A stretch of 64,000 bases of DNA from Verrucomicrobiota bacterium (lineage in GTDB: Bacteria > Verrucomicrobiota > Verrucomicrobiia > Limisphaerales > UBA9464), in assembly GCA_947454705.1 (NCBI GenBank), contig CANGKZ010000016.1, positions 1 to 64,000 on the forward strand, in the 5' to 3' direction. Position 1 is the stretch's first letter; each line of letters begins with the position of its first letter. The notes beneath the pieces are model-generated. The model saw only the letters and a list, made by a program, of their open reading frames with translations. It was not told where the DNA came from and ran no database searches. Both the position numbers and the translations under genes were made by a program. Below are positions 19,075 to 30,000 of this stretch, piece by piece.

Positions 19075-19482
19075 ATGGCACTCGCCCCCAAACTGAAGGA
19101 GGATCCCAAGGAGTGGCGCACGTTCACGCTGTCCACGTGCGCCGCTGTGACGCTGGTCACCTTCCAGTTGCATCGGAAGGGACGAATCCTCGACAGCACG
19201 TGGTATGGAATCCTTGGTGTGATCGCCGTGGTGGCGCTTACTGCCCTGATCTATCCCAGGGTGTTCCGGTTGTTTTATCGCGGAGGCATGACCCTTGGAT
19301 TTTATATCGGGCAGGTTGTCGGACGCGTGTTGCTGATGGGTGTGTTTCTCCTTGCGATGATTCCCATCGGCTTGGTTCTGCGGATTCTTGGTCGTGATCT
19401 GCTCGGCCGCCGATTCGACAAATCGGCCTCCACCTACTGGCAGCCCTCCCGTGCGGCAGGCAGTTTGGAACGCATGTTTTGA
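19075..19482 (+). CDS. SxtJ-like membrane protein
   Basis: A 135-residue protein starting at the ATG at 19075, 11 bp after the carbamoyltransferase stop. It has a short charged N-terminus (KLKEDPKEWRTF), then three or four hydrophobic helices (about 18-33, 44-61, 68-88, 90-106) and a basic, cytosolic-type C-terminus (GRRFDKSASTYW). This arrangement and the position match the SxtJ family that accompanies carbamoyltransferases. Function is unknown; it may anchor or assist the carbamoyltransferase at the membrane. Its stop overlaps the start of the following UnbV gene, suggesting one transcript. Confidence 0.82.
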   Translation: MALAPKLKEDPKEWRTFTLSTCAAVTLVTFQLHRKGRILDSTWYGILGVIAVVALTALIYPRVFRLFYRGGMTLGFYIGQVVGRVLLMGVFLLAMIPIGLVLRILGRDLLGRRFDKSASTYWQPSRAAGSLERMF

Positions 19483-22400
19483 ATCCTGTGAACCTGTTTC
19501 GATCGATCCTGAAATCGGCAATCGGCCCGGTGCTCTCGGGAGGCTTTCTTCTTTCGGCCTCGGGTGCATCGCCGGTCTCGTTCTCCCCCGTTGCGGGATC
19601 CGCCGGCGTGCGGGAGTTCGCTCCGCAGGCTCCAGCCTCCGGACCGGCGCGTTCGGGATTTGCGTTGGTTGCTCCCGCGAGCTCCGGCATCCAGTTCACG
19701 AATTGGGTTCCGGAGTCGCGTCACATCACCAATTCCGTGCTCCTCAACGGGGCCGGGGTCGCTGCGGGCGATGTGGACGGCGACGGCTGGACTGATCTCT
19801 TCTTCTGCGGCCTTCAAGGGGCCAGCGTGCTGTATCGAAATCTCGGTGATTTCAAATTTGAAGACATCACTTCCAAGTCGGGCATTGTTCTCGATGGAAT
19901 CACCGCCACCGGATGCGCCTGGGTGGACCTCGATGGGGACGGGGATCTCGACCTGATCGTGAACTCGATGGGGCAGGGCACCTTCCTCTTTTTCAACGAT
20001 GGCAAGGGGCACTTCACCCGGAGCGCTTTGACCCTGAATCCCGGCGGCGGTGGAACTTCGATCGGGGTGGGCGATCTCGACGGCGACGGGCTTCCGGATC
20101 TGTATCTCGCCAACTACCGCCCGTCGGCGTTCATGGATCTGCCGAACAAGCGGGTCACCTTCAAGCGGGTGAACGGTCGCGTGGAGTTGGACACCTTGAA
20201 CGGACGCTCCACGCAGGAGGAGGATCTGAAGGATCGTTTTTCAATCGGCCCCCGTGGATCGATTGATGAACTCGGCCAGCCCGATGTCGTGGTGCGCAAT
20301 CAGGGAGGAACCAATTTTGTTCCGGTGTCCTTCACTGCGGGTGGCTTTCTCGATGAATCCGGACAGCCCCTGCTTCAACCGTTTCGCGATTGGGGTCTGT
20401 CGGTGCTGGTGCGCGATTTCAACCGGGATGGATTGCCGGACATTTACGTCTGCAATGATTTCCAGACCGAGGACCGCTTCTGGATCAATCAGGGCAACGG
20501 ACGTTTCAAGCTCGCTCCCAAGCGCTCGCTTAGACACACGAGCATGTTCTCGATGGGTGCGGACGTGGCGGACATCAACCACGACGGATGGGACGATCTG
20601 TTGGTCGTGGACATGTTGAGCCGGAGCCACGCGCGTCGAATGCAGGATCTTCGCGACGTGCCGCCGATGGTTCCACCGCTTGGGGATCTGGACCTGCGTC
20701 CGCAATTCCCGAGGAACACGCTGTTTCTCAATCGTGGCGACGGCAGCTACGCCGAGATGGCGCAGTTCGCCGGACTTGAGGCCTCGGAGTGGGCCTGGTC
20801 GTGCGTGTTCCTGGATGTGGATCTGGACGGCTGGGAGGACGTGCTGATCTCGAGCGGCATGGAACGCGCCGCGCGTGACCTGGATGTGGCGGATCAACTG
20901 AAGGCGCTGCGTGCGGCACGACGGCTCTCCGATGCCGAAGTGCTGGAGGCGCGTCGAAATTTTCCGAGACTGGCGACAGGTACGATGGCGTTTCGAAATC
21001 GGGGTGATCTTCGGTTTGAGGATCCCGGCGCGGCTTGGGGATTCCAGCAGCCCGGCATCGCGCAGGGAATCGCCCTCGCGGATTTGGACAACGACGGGGA
21101 CCTCGACGTGATCGTCACCTCGCTCAATGCGCCGCCTCTCCTGTTCCGAAATGAGGCCAGCGCTCCGCGGGTGGCGATCCGGCTCAAGGGCCGTGCGCCC
21201 AACACACGCGGACTCGGCGCGCGCATCACGGTCCGTGGCGGCGCGGTGCCCGTGCAATCGCAGGAGATGGTCGCCGGCGGACGTTATCTTTCCTCCGACG
21301 ACTCCATCCGCAGCTTTGCCGCGGGCGGCGCGGATCATCGTCTGGAGGTCGAGGTACGATGGCGCAGCGGTGCGGTCACCCGTGTTCCAAATTTGGTCCC
21401 CGGTCGCATCTATGAAATCGATGAGGCGCAGGCCGGGGCCGCTGCTGCGACTCCGGTGGCGGAGGTTGACGCGTTGTTTGAGGACGCTTCCGCGGCACTG
21501 AACCATACCCATCACGAGACTCCGTTTGAGGACACCGCACTGCAGCCATTGATGTCCTCGAAACTCAGCCAGAGCGGACCTGGAATCGCCTGGTTCGATG
21601 TGGACGGGGATGGCCGGGATGACCTGGTGGTGGGATCCGGATCGGGCGGCGTTCCGGCGGTGTTCCACAACGAGGGCGGCGGACGTTTTAAATCCGATCC
21701 CAGCGCCGTGCTGTCCACTCCCTTGAACCGCGATCAAACGGGCATCGCGGCGTTTCACACCGGCGGAGCCAAGCCGCAGTCGCTGCTGCTGACCGCGATG
21801 TCGAACTACGAGGACGGAGGACGCGATGGCGGAGCCGTGCGGCAGTATGAATTCCCGGCAGGACTGAGCACGGATCCGATTCCTGCCACAGAGAACGCCG
21901 CGGGGCCGATTGCATTCGCGGATGTAAACGGAGATGGCATTCCGGACCTGTTCGTCGGTGGACGCGTCATCCCCGGCAAGTATCCGGCTCCGGCTTCGTC
22001 GCGACTCTTTCTCCGACTCGAGGGCAAATGGGTTCCCGATGTGGAGGCGAACAAGGTTTTGGCAGGTGTGGGATTGGTGAATGGGGCCGTGTTCAGTGAC
22101 ATCGATGGCGATGGGAGACCGGATCTCGTGCTCGCGTGCGAATGGGGTCCGGTGCGGGTGTTCCTGAATCGGAACGGGCGTCTCACCGAGTCCACGCAAG
22201 CTCTGGGATTGGCAAAGTTCACCGGCCGATGGAACGGGGTGGTGGCGGCGGATCTGGATGGCGACGGTCGGATGGATCTGGTGGCCTCGAATTGGGGTCG
22301 CAACACGCCGTGGGAATCGACGCAAAGCGCGGGGCATGCGCAGCGGTTGTACTACGGGGATCTGGATGGCGACGGCACGGTGGAATTGATCGAGACCGAA

Positions 22401-23243
22401 TGGGACCGCGAGAAGCAGCACTACGCGCCGTGGCGTTTGTTGTCGTCGTTCACCAAGACGATGCCGTTTCTGGCTGAGCGCTTCACCTCCAACGGGGCGT
22501 TCAGCGCGGCGGGCGTGGATGACATGCTGTCGGGGCGGAATCCCGGCATGCAGTTCGTGGAGGCGGCGACGCTGGAGTCCATGGTTTTCCTGAATCGTGG
22601 GGATCACTTCGAGGCCAAGCCCCTGCCGTCGGCTGCGCAGCTCGCACCGGCCTTCGGAATTGTGGCGGGTGATTTCGATGGGGACGGGCGGATGGATCTG
22701 TTCCTCGCGCAGAATTATTTCGAACTGAATCCCGAACTCCCGCGGCTGGATGGCGGAGTCGGACTGATCTGCCTGGGGGATGGGAACGGCGGGTTCAGGG
22801 AACAAAGTCCGGTTCAGAGCGGAATCCGGGCCTGGGGTCAGCAGCGCGGTGCGGCGGCATCGGACTTCGACGGCGACGGCCGGCTTGATCTGGCCGTGGG
22901 GCAGAATGGGTCGCCCACGCTGCTGTACCACAATCGGAACGCGCGTCCTGGGCTCCGGGTTCGATTGATGGGGACTGAGGGCAATCCCGATGCGCTGGGG
23001 GCATCGGCGCGCTGGGTGGTGCAGGGAGCTCCCAGCGGCGCGCGTCGGGAAATTCAGGGTGGAAGTGGTTTCCTTTCCCAGAATAGTTCGACACTGGTGC
23101 TCGCGGTGCCGGAGACTGCGGCCGGCCAAACGCTGGAACTTGAAGTGCGCTGGCCCGGCGGAACGACGACGCGCACTGCGGTGACTTCCCGCAGTGGTGA
23201 GCTTCGAGTTCGCTCCGACGGATCCGTCGCTCCTGCTCCCTGA
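19479..23243 (+). CDS. Giant FG-GAP/UnbV double-propeller surface protein
   Basis: A 1254-residue protein with a signal peptide (about 1-30). The first FG-GAP/VCBS propeller covers about 60-565, followed by an ASPIC/UnbV domain (565-645, LGARITVRGG ... VEVRWRSG). A second propeller covers 665-1150 and a second UnbV-like domain 1160-1245 (LGASARWVVQG ... LEVRWPGG). Many calcium loops of DxDGDG type are visible. It is a paralogue of the 1171-residue protein at 27045. The start may be the TTG at 19479, overlapping the SxtJ stop, or the GTG at 19488. Function unknown; a large extracellular binding scaffold is likely. It lies 8 bp before the VKOR-DsbA gene. Confidence 0.87.
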   Translation: MNPVNLFRSILKSAIGPVLSGGFLLSASGASPVSFSPVAGSAGVREFAPQAPASGPARSGFALVAPASSGIQFTNWVPESRHITNSVLLNGAGVAAGDVDGDGWTDLFFCGLQGASVLYRNLGDFKFEDITSKSGIVLDGITATGCAWVDLDGDGDLDLIVNSMGQGTFLFFNDGKGHFTRSALTLNPGGGGTSIGVGDLDGDGLPDLYLANYRPSAFMDLPNKRVTFKRVNGRVELDTLNGRSTQEEDLKDRFSIGPRGSIDELGQPDVVVRNQGGTNFVPVSFTAGGFLDESGQPLLQPFRDWGLSVLVRDFNRDGLPDIYVCNDFQTEDRFWINQGNGRFKLAPKRSLRHTSMFSMGADVADINHDGWDDLLVVDMLSRSHARRMQDLRDVPPMVPPLGDLDLRPQFPRNTLFLNRGDGSYAEMAQFAGLEASEWAWSCVFLDVDLDGWEDVLISSGMERAARDLDVADQLKALRAARRLSDAEVLEARRNFPRLATGTMAFRNRGDLRFEDPGAAWGFQQPGIAQGIALADLDNDGDLDVIVTSLNAPPLLFRNEASAPRVAIRLKGRAPNTRGLGARITVRGGAVPVQSQEMVAGGRYLSSDDSIRSFAAGGADHRLEVEVRWRSGAVTRVPNLVPGRIYEIDEAQAGAAAATPVAEVDALFEDASAALNHTHHETPFEDTALQPLMSSKLSQSGPGIAWFDVDGDGRDDLVVGSGSGGVPAVFHNEGGGRFKSDPSAVLSTPLNRDQTGIAAFHTGGAKPQSLLLTAMSNYEDGGRDGGAVRQYEFPAGLSTDPIPATENAAGPIAFADVNGDGIPDLFVGGRVIPGKYPAPASSRLFLRLEGKWVPDVEANKVLAGVGLVNGAVFSDIDGDGRPDLVLACEWGPVRVFLNRNGRLTESTQALGLAKFTGRWNGVVAADLDGDGRMDLVASNWGRNTPWESTQSAGHAQRLYYGDLDGDGTVELIETEWDREKQHYAPWRLLSSFTKTMPFLAERFTSNGAFSAAGVDDMLSGRNPGMQFVEAATLESMVFLNRGDHFEAKPLPSAAQLAPAFGIVAGDFDGDGRMDLFLAQNYFELNPELPRLDGGVGLICLGDGNGGFREQSPVQSGIRAWGQQRGAAASDFDGDGRLDLAVGQNGSPTLLYHNRNARPGLRVRLMGTEGNPDALGASARWVVQGAPSGARREIQGGSGFLSQNSSTLVLAVPETAAGQTLELEVRWPGGTTTRTAVTSRSGELRVRSDGSVAPAP

Positions 23244-23251
23244 TTCGCCCC

Positions 23252-24499
23252 ATGTCGTCTTCATCCAAACGCGCGAACTCCAAGCCGCAACCGAAGTCCA
23301 CCCCCCAGGCTGCCATCCCCGGTGTGTTGATCGCCGTGGCCCTGGCTCCGGTGGCTCTGAGTGGCTACCTGCTTACGCTCTCGTTGACCGGCGATTCCGC
23401 CGCGGGGTGCGGTGTGGACACCGGATGCGGCTCGGTGCTGACCAGCCAGTGGAGCCGATGGTTCGGCATTCCGGTCGCTGGACTCGCGCTCCCCGTTTAT
23501 CTCGCTCTGGTGTCAGCGCTGATTGTGTTGAAGCAGGGAGCGGGCGGGTCGCGAGTTCCGAAGTGGTTTTTTGAGGCCGTCCTCGGAGCGCTCGTGGGCG
23601 GAGCGGCTTGGTTCCTATACGTGCAGAAGGTTTTGATTGGGGCGTTTTGCCCGTGGTGCCTTGCCACCCATTTGAGCGGGATTGTGGCGGCTTCGCTGGC
23701 GTTGAAGTGGAGCCGTCGCGGTGCGGTGAGTCCGGTGGCTTTTCCCGCGCTCGCGGGAGCGATTGTGGCGTCGGTCGGAGTGCTGGCGCTCGGTCAGTAC
23801 GCCGGAACCTCCGCAGTGTCTCCCTCGACGGGTTCGATCGCACGAACCCCGGCTTCGAATTCCGTGTCAGCTCCGGCAGCCCCGGTCGAAGTGAAGCGTT
23901 CCTGGACCCTGCCGATTTCCGGCACGACGATTTCGCTGAACGAGGTTCCGCTATTGGGTTCGCCGACGGCGACGAACCTGCTGCTGCATCTTTTCGATTA
24001 CACCTGCAAACATTGCCGGGCCATGCACCCGGTGCTGATGCAGGTGATGGATCAATCGTCGAATTCGTTCGTCGTGGTGAGTCTTCCCGTTCCGCTGGAC
24101 ATGGAGTGCAACCCGTTTTTGAAACGGCCCATTCAGGAACACCTGGGTGCCTGCGCGGTGGCGAAGGTGGGGCTGGCGGTTTGGAAGGCAGCACCGAACA
24201 AGTTTCGTGAATTTGACGACTGGATCTTCGGACTCGGCTCCAACCCGACGCCGGAGGTGGCGGAGGCGCATGCGATCGAGCTGGTCGGGGCGGAGGCGTA
24301 TCACAGGGCGCGAAGCTCGCCGGATCTCGACGCGTTGCTGAGGCTCTCCTTCAGCGTGTACGAGAAGCACTACCGGCTGCTCAACAAGCAGAACCTTCCC
24401 GAGTTGCTGGTGGGGACGAATCTCTATACCGGTCCGGTGCGGGATCCGAAGGTGCTGAAGGAACGGATCGATGCGGCGTTCCCGGCCGCATCGCATTGA
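23252..24499 (+). CDS. VKOR-DsbA fusion, disulfide-forming membrane protein
   Basis: A 415-residue fusion. The N-terminal half is a vitamin K epoxide reductase-type four/five-helix membrane domain with the loop cysteines CGVDTGC (53 and 59) and the active-site CPWC (133-136). The C-terminal half (about 215-410) is a periplasmic DsbA/thioredoxin-like domain with CKHC (252-255) preceded by FDYT. Bacterial VKOR homologues reoxidise a thioredoxin-like partner with quinone and so form disulfide bonds in exported proteins; the fusion carries both roles in one chain. It closes the carbamoyltransferase/UnbV cluster and could fold the Cys-containing exported proteins encoded nearby. Confidence 0.9.
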   Translation: MSSSSKRANSKPQPKSTPQAAIPGVLIAVALAPVALSGYLLTLSLTGDSAAGCGVDTGCGSVLTSQWSRWFGIPVAGLALPVYLALVSALIVLKQGAGGSRVPKWFFEAVLGALVGGAAWFLYVQKVLIGAFCPWCLATHLSGIVAASLALKWSRRGAVSPVAFPALAGAIVASVGVLALGQYAGTSAVSPSTGSIARTPASNSVSAPAAPVEVKRSWTLPISGTTISLNEVPLLGSPTATNLLLHLFDYTCKHCRAMHPVLMQVMDQSSNSFVVVSLPVPLDMECNPFLKRPIQEHLGACAVAKVGLAVWKAAPNKFREFDDWIFGLGSNPTPEVAEAHAIELVGAEAYHRARSSPDLDALLRLSFSVYEKHYRLLNKQNLPELLVGTNLYTGPVRDPKVLKERIDAAFPAASH

Positions 24500-24508
24500 A
24501 CCGCGGGC

Positions 24509-26785
24509 CTAGTTGCGCGTGGGTGGAAGTCCGCTCCGGGCCTGTTCGAGTTTCTGGAGGAAGGCGCGGGCCTGCGCGTGCTTGGGATCGAGTCGCAGGG
24601 TTTCGGTGAACTGCGCTGCGGCTTCCTCGAAGACCCCGAGCTTGGCCAGTGCCACGCCGAGATTGAAATGCCCCGCGGGCAGGTCGGGTCGCAGCCGCAC
24701 GGCTTCCTCAAATTCGACCCGCGCCTCGCGGATCGATCCCTGGGCGGCGAGTTCCACTCCCAGGAGGTAGCGGGCTTCCCAGTAGTTGGGCTTCACGCGG
24801 GCTGCTTCTTGCAGCATGGCGAGTGCCTCCTTCATTCGACCCTGGCCACCGTACACGTGGGCCATGAGGACGATGGGGCGCGGATCGGCCGGCCTCAGCC
24901 GCTTGGCCTCGGTGGCTTCGTCGATGGCGAGGTTCCACTGCTTGGTGCGCCGGTGAATCTGCGCGCGTTCCATCCAGGCCTCGGCGAGATCCGGTCGGCG
25001 TTGAATGGCTTCCTGGAGACGGTCGAGCGCGGCTTCGTCTTTCTTGAGTTTCGAGAGAACGCGGCCTGCCTGGAAGAAACCCTGGAAATGATGCGGGAGC
25101 AGTTCGGTGACCTTGTTCCAATCCTCCACGGCGGCTTCGGGGTTTCCGGTGGCTTCGAGGAATTCGGCGCGGTTCTCGCGCAGGCGTGGATCGGTGGGAC
25201 GCTTCTGCACCGCGGCGTCGATTACCGCACGGGCGGCGTCGGGTGAGGCGGATTTGAGCCGGGTGCGCAGCTGCACGATGGTGCCGACGCGACGGCGTTC
25301 CCGTTCGGGATGATTCATCTGGTTGGTGAACGGGGCATCGGCGAGCCGTTGCAGCATGTTCTCTTCGATGGACAGCCGGTTCCAATCGGTCAGGCCGAGC
25401 TGGGCGAGGCATTGCTCCGCTGGAAGCCACGCCGCACCGGACGGGGACTTGCCGGAGGCGGTGATCCGCGATTGCAGGGCTTCCGCCAAGATCGTGGCGA
25501 CCCGGTAGTTTCCTTCGAGGGTGTAGTGAACGTGGTCGAAGAAATATTCCATTCCCGGGACAGAACCGGGACTGGATTTCGCGAGCTCGGCTTCAACGTC
25601 AATGAACAGCAGCGGCGAAGCTCCCTTGGAACGGGCGGCGGCTTCCTCGCGGATGATGCGGTTCAATTCGCTGTCGGTGCGGAAGGGCAGGGCATCAGTG
25701 TCCCGCGCCTGCTCCCACGCGCGACGCGCGGCGGTGGTGTCGCCGGTTTCCCAAAGCGTCATGCCGCGACGAAAATGCGCCTCGGCATACCACGGGTCGT
25801 CGTGGATCAGCGAATCGAGCAGCTTTCCCGCAGCATCCCACTGCGAGGCGGCCTGCGCCTTGGCGGCCTCGGTCAGCTTCTCCTGCCAGCGCGTCCGGTC
25901 CGACGTGGCGGTCGCGGAACCTGGAACCGATGCGAACGGCGGGCAGTCCTTCAGGTTTCCGGCAACGGTGCACAAAATGGGAACGGCACCGCAGCTTGCG
26001 GCATCGTCGAGAATGTGACGCAGGTTCCGGCGGTAGTGGTCATGCACCACGGTCCGTCGGGCATCATCGGCGGGAAGCTGTTGCTTGAGGAACATGCGCA
26101 TGCCGTCCCAGGTGCCGGGTTCATCGGCCTTTGCGGCACGGCGTTCGCTGAGGGAGGTGATGAATTGCCCCAGCCGGGTGCCTTTGGCGGCGACGGTGGC
26201 GCGGATCATTCCGTACTGCGGGGCGCGTGGACCAAAAATGGAATTGGCTCCGAACGGGCCCTCCATCTCGTTGTTGCCCATGTACACGATCCAGTAGTCG
26301 CCCTGGTACTTCATGCACTGGCGGGCGATGGGAACGATGGCGTGGGAGTTGATGGCGGTCATGGCCACCGGGATCACCTCAAAGCTCATGCCGGGATTGC
26401 GCTCGGAAAGGAGCACCTCGAGCTGGCGTCCGAAGGAGAAGCCGGGTTTGGGGTCACCGAGGGCCGCGGATTCGCCGAGAACAAACACACGGGTGGTCCC
26501 CGGTTTCTTGGCGGCCTCGAAACGGATCGGGCTCGGGCTCCGGGCGATGGCTTTGGGGAAGAAGCGCCAGCCGTATCGGTCGTTCTGAATGACGTAGCGC
26601 GTGCCTTTTTCGGTCCGCTCGAGGAGGAACGAGGCGTCGTATCCGACATCTGCAATCCGCAGGACTCCCTCGGTGATCAGCAGGAACAGCAGCGGCACCA
26701 GCACCAGCGCGGCGATCCGGAAGATCACCCGCTTCAAACCTGACTGGCGCGGCAAGGGGGCGCCATCCCCGGGAGTGCTGCTCAT
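24509..26785 (-). CDS. Membrane-anchored SGNH-hydrolase-like protein with TPR domain
   Basis: A 758-residue protein with one N-terminal membrane helix (about 20-42). The next part (about 75-430) is SGNH/GDSL hydrolase-like: VFVLGESAALGD supplies the nucleophilic Ser (about 106), YMGNNEMEG the Gly/Asn blocks and FFDHVHYTLEGNY the Asp/His pair near 425. A short TPR insert lies around 275-340 and a TPR array covers about 530-750. SGNH enzymes of this type often act on O-acyl groups of cell-surface glycans. ATG 26785 is preferred to a TTG at 26809. It converges with the VKOR-DsbA gene (9 bp apart). An SGNH protein next to a carbamoyltransferase/SxtJ set is a common arrangement. Confidence 0.83.
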   Translation of the reverse strand: MSSTPGDGAPLPRQSGLKRVIFRIAALVLVPLLFLLITEGVLRIADVGYDASFLLERTEKGTRYVIQNDRYGWRFFPKAIARSPSPIRFEAAKKPGTTRVFVLGESAALGDPKPGFSFGRQLEVLLSERNPGMSFEVIPVAMTAINSHAIVPIARQCMKYQGDYWIVYMGNNEMEGPFGANSIFGPRAPQYGMIRATVAAKGTRLGQFITSLSERRAAKADEPGTWDGMRMFLKQQLPADDARRTVVHDHYRRNLRHILDDAASCGAVPILCTVAGNLKDCPPFASVPGSATATSDRTRWQEKLTEAAKAQAASQWDAAGKLLDSLIHDDPWYAEAHFRRGMTLWETGDTTAARRAWEQARDTDALPFRTDSELNRIIREEAAARSKGASPLLFIDVEAELAKSSPGSVPGMEYFFDHVHYTLEGNYRVATILAEALQSRITASGKSPSGAAWLPAEQCLAQLGLTDWNRLSIEENMLQRLADAPFTNQMNHPERERRRVGTIVQLRTRLKSASPDAARAVIDAAVQKRPTDPRLRENRAEFLEATGNPEAAVEDWNKVTELLPHHFQGFFQAGRVLSKLKKDEAALDRLQEAIQRRPDLAEAWMERAQIHRRTKQWNLAIDEATEAKRLRPADPRPIVLMAHVYGGQGRMKEALAMLQEAARVKPNYWEARYLLGVELAAQGSIREARVEFEEAVRLRPDLPAGHFNLGVALAKLGVFEEAAAQFTETLRLDPKHAQARAFLQKLEQARSGLPPTRN

Positions 26786-27044
26786 GGATATGCCTGTGGA
26801 TGTCGGCAACGTTCTATCGGGGAACGTCCCATCCGGAAAGCTGAATGACCCTTCGGATTCGTCGCGCAGGAGCCCCGGAGGCGCGGTGATAGACGATTAC
26901 AATTGTTAATGAAATGAAGCGCGAATCGTTGCAATCGTCTGAATCAGAGGAGGAAACGGATGTCCGTGCCGCAACATCCGCCAGTTTGGCCTATACATCC
27001 GAGAAGGTGCGTGAATACCTTTTGGCGTCACCCCCTTAGAGTTC

Positions 27045-30000
27045 ATGGTTCACACGAACCCATCTGCACCTCAAAGTGCAACAATTGCGCAACATCCTGC
27101 CCGGACGTGGCTGGGGTGCTTTCTTGCTGTGGCGGCGTATGGGTATGGGTGTGTGGGGGGGGGTGGTGTGGTGCTGGGAGCGGGGCTCGAGTGGCAGACC
27201 GCTCAGGGGTATCGATCCGCCCGGCTGCCGGTTCCTGCGACGGGACGAACCGGGTTCTCGCTCGTCGATCCGGCGGTGAGCGGAATCAACGTGACGAACT
27301 TTGTCTCCGCCAGCGGTGCCGAGCATCGGCAGAATCGGATGAACGGGGAGGGGGTTGCCGCAGCGGATTTCAATGGGGACGGGTTGGTGGATTTGCTGTT
27401 TCTTCGGAAGCAGGAGGGAAATCAACTTTTCCTGAATCAGGGCGGATGGCGTTTCACCAATTCCACTCAGCTCGCGGGGATCGCCTGCACGAACCAGCAA
27501 TCGGTGGGAGTGGTGGTGGGGGATCTCAACGGCGATGGATCGCCGGATCTGGTGCTTTCGAGTTTCGGCGGCCCGCATGCCTGTCTGCTGAATGACGGGA
27601 AGGGGCACTTCACCGACTTTACCCAGGAGGCTGGCATTGCGGGGAAGTCCGGCGGCACGTCGCTGGCGTTGGCGGACCTCGACGGGAACGGCACGCTGGA
27701 CCTGTACTTCTGCAATTTTGCGGTGGAGGCCATTCTGCGCGATGGCGGTCAGATCACCACCCGGATGGTGAACGGTCAGCCTGTGGTCACCGGCCGATAC
27801 GCCAAACGCCTGCGGGTTCGCGATGGGCGGATGGAGGAGCTGGGGGATCCGGATGTGGTGTACCTGAACGACGGCACGGGAAGGTTTAAACCGCTGGACT
27901 GGGAGAAGGCGTTTGTCGATGAGGCCGGCCGTCCGGTGAAGCCTCCGCAGGATCTGTCCCTGGCGGTGCAGATCCGGGATGTGAATGGCGATGGCTTCCC
28001 GGACATCGTCGTGTGCAGCGATTTTCAAACGCCGGATCATCTTTGGTTCGGCGATGGTCATGGTCATTTCCGCGAAGCGTCCTCCACGGCATTGCGGAAC
28101 ATGAGCTATGCCTCGATGGGGGTGGATTTCGCCGATCTGGACCGGGATGGGCGGCTGGATTTCATCACGGTGGAGATGCTGGATCCGTTTTTCCCGACCG
28201 GCACCCGCAGCCGGCGTCCGGCAGCGCCTGCGGTGCGAATTCCTGGAATGTTCGAAGGACGCGAGGAGTACCATCGGAACGCCCTTTACCATCAGCGGAC
28301 CGACGGCTCGTTTGCAGAAATCGCCTGCTTCGCTGGAGTCGCGGCCACTGGATGGTCGTGGACGCCCATCTTTCTCGATGTGGATCTCGACGGGTATGAG
28401 GACCTGCTGATCTCAAACGGATTCCCGCACGATGTGGACAACCGGGATCTGTTCGATGCCTACAAGGCTCAGACCGCGAAGAATCCCGCCGCCGCCAAGG
28501 AGATGTTCTCCTACTTCCCGCCGTTGCAGCAGCCGAAGTTTGCCTTCCGAAACCGCGGGGACCTGACCTTCGAGGACGTCAGCAAATCGTGGGGATTTGA
28601 TTCCACCCGGGTGGCCAGCGGCATGGTGGTTGCGGATCTGGACGGGGACGGGGATCTGGATGTGATCCTTAATTGTGCCCGCGGAACGCCGCTGGTCTAT
28701 CGCAACGAAACCATCGCTCCGCGCGTTGCGGTTCGGGTGAAGGGGCGCGCGCCGAACATGGGCGGCATCGGGGCGAAGATCATCCTCACGGGAGGGCCTG
28801 TGGTGCAGACCCAGGAGATCGTGGCCGGAGGGCAGTACCTCTCGAGCAGTGAACCCATGAGGGTCTTCGCGGCAGGCAAAGGCTCTATGCAGCTGGAGAT
28901 CCAGTGGCGATCGGGCCGGCGCTCCGTGATCCCGAACATCGAAGCCAACCGGATTTATGAAGTGGATGAACCGGATGCCGCGGTGACGACTTCTTCCGTT
29001 GGTATCAAAAAGGAGACGTCCCCGGTGCCGGTGAATCCCTGGTTCGCCGATGCGTCGGAGGCGTTGATTTATTCGCATTCGGAACCGGTGTTTGATGATT
29101 TTGCGCAGCAGCCGCTGCTGCCCCGCCGGCTAAGCCAGCTGGGACCTTTGGTGCGGGTTGGGGACCTGAATGGCGATGGAAAATCCGACGTGGTGCTGGG
29201 GACCGGCCGAGGGGGGCAGGTCGCGGCACTGTTGGGAGACGGGCATGGGAAATTCAATCGCATCGATCTGCCCGGAACTCCGACCCCGGACGATATTCTG
29301 GATTTGGCGGTCATGTCCTCTGGCGGCCACGCGACGTCGGTGTTGGCCGTGCTGGCCAACTACGAGAGCGGTGATCCTCAGCAGCCTGCGGTGCTCCGCT
29401 GGGATTTTGCCAATGGGGAGATCAAACCCGGACCTTCACTGCCGGCGCTGGCTGGTGGCAGCAGTCCCGGGGTGCTGGCGCTGGGCGATGTGAACGGGGA
29501 TCAGGCCCCCGACCTGTTCGTTGGCGGACGCGTCATTCCCAAGCGATGGCCGGAGACTCCGGCGTCAAGGATGTATCAAAATCGGAACGGCCAGTTTGTG
29601 GTGGATGAGGCGAACACCCGCACGGTGGAGGGGGCGGGCATGGTGACCGGAGCGGTGTTCTCCGACATCAACGGAGACCGCACGGCGGACTTGGTGGTGT
29701 CCACCGAGATGGGGGCGGTGCGGATTTACACCAACCAGGGTGGGAAGCTTTCCGAATGGGATCCGCCGGTCCGGGGTGCGGGTCCGCAGTATTCCGGGGT
29801 GAATCGCCTGTCCGAATTGACGGGACGCTGGAGCAGTCTGGCGGTGGCGGATCTGGACCACGATGGCCGGCCGGAGCTGGTCGTTGGCAACGCAGGATTG
29901 AACACCGCGTGGCAGATCTGGGGGGATGGCAAACCGATCGTGGCCTACGGGGATCTGGCCGGGGACGGATCCATCGCCGTGGTGGAAGCGGTCCGGGTGG

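Noticed and set aside
20241-23264. Antisense open frame of about 1000 codons opposite the giant UnbV gene
   Set aside because: Composition is unnatural (His/Arg/Ile-rich) and the sense frame carries a clear FG-GAP/UnbV protein.
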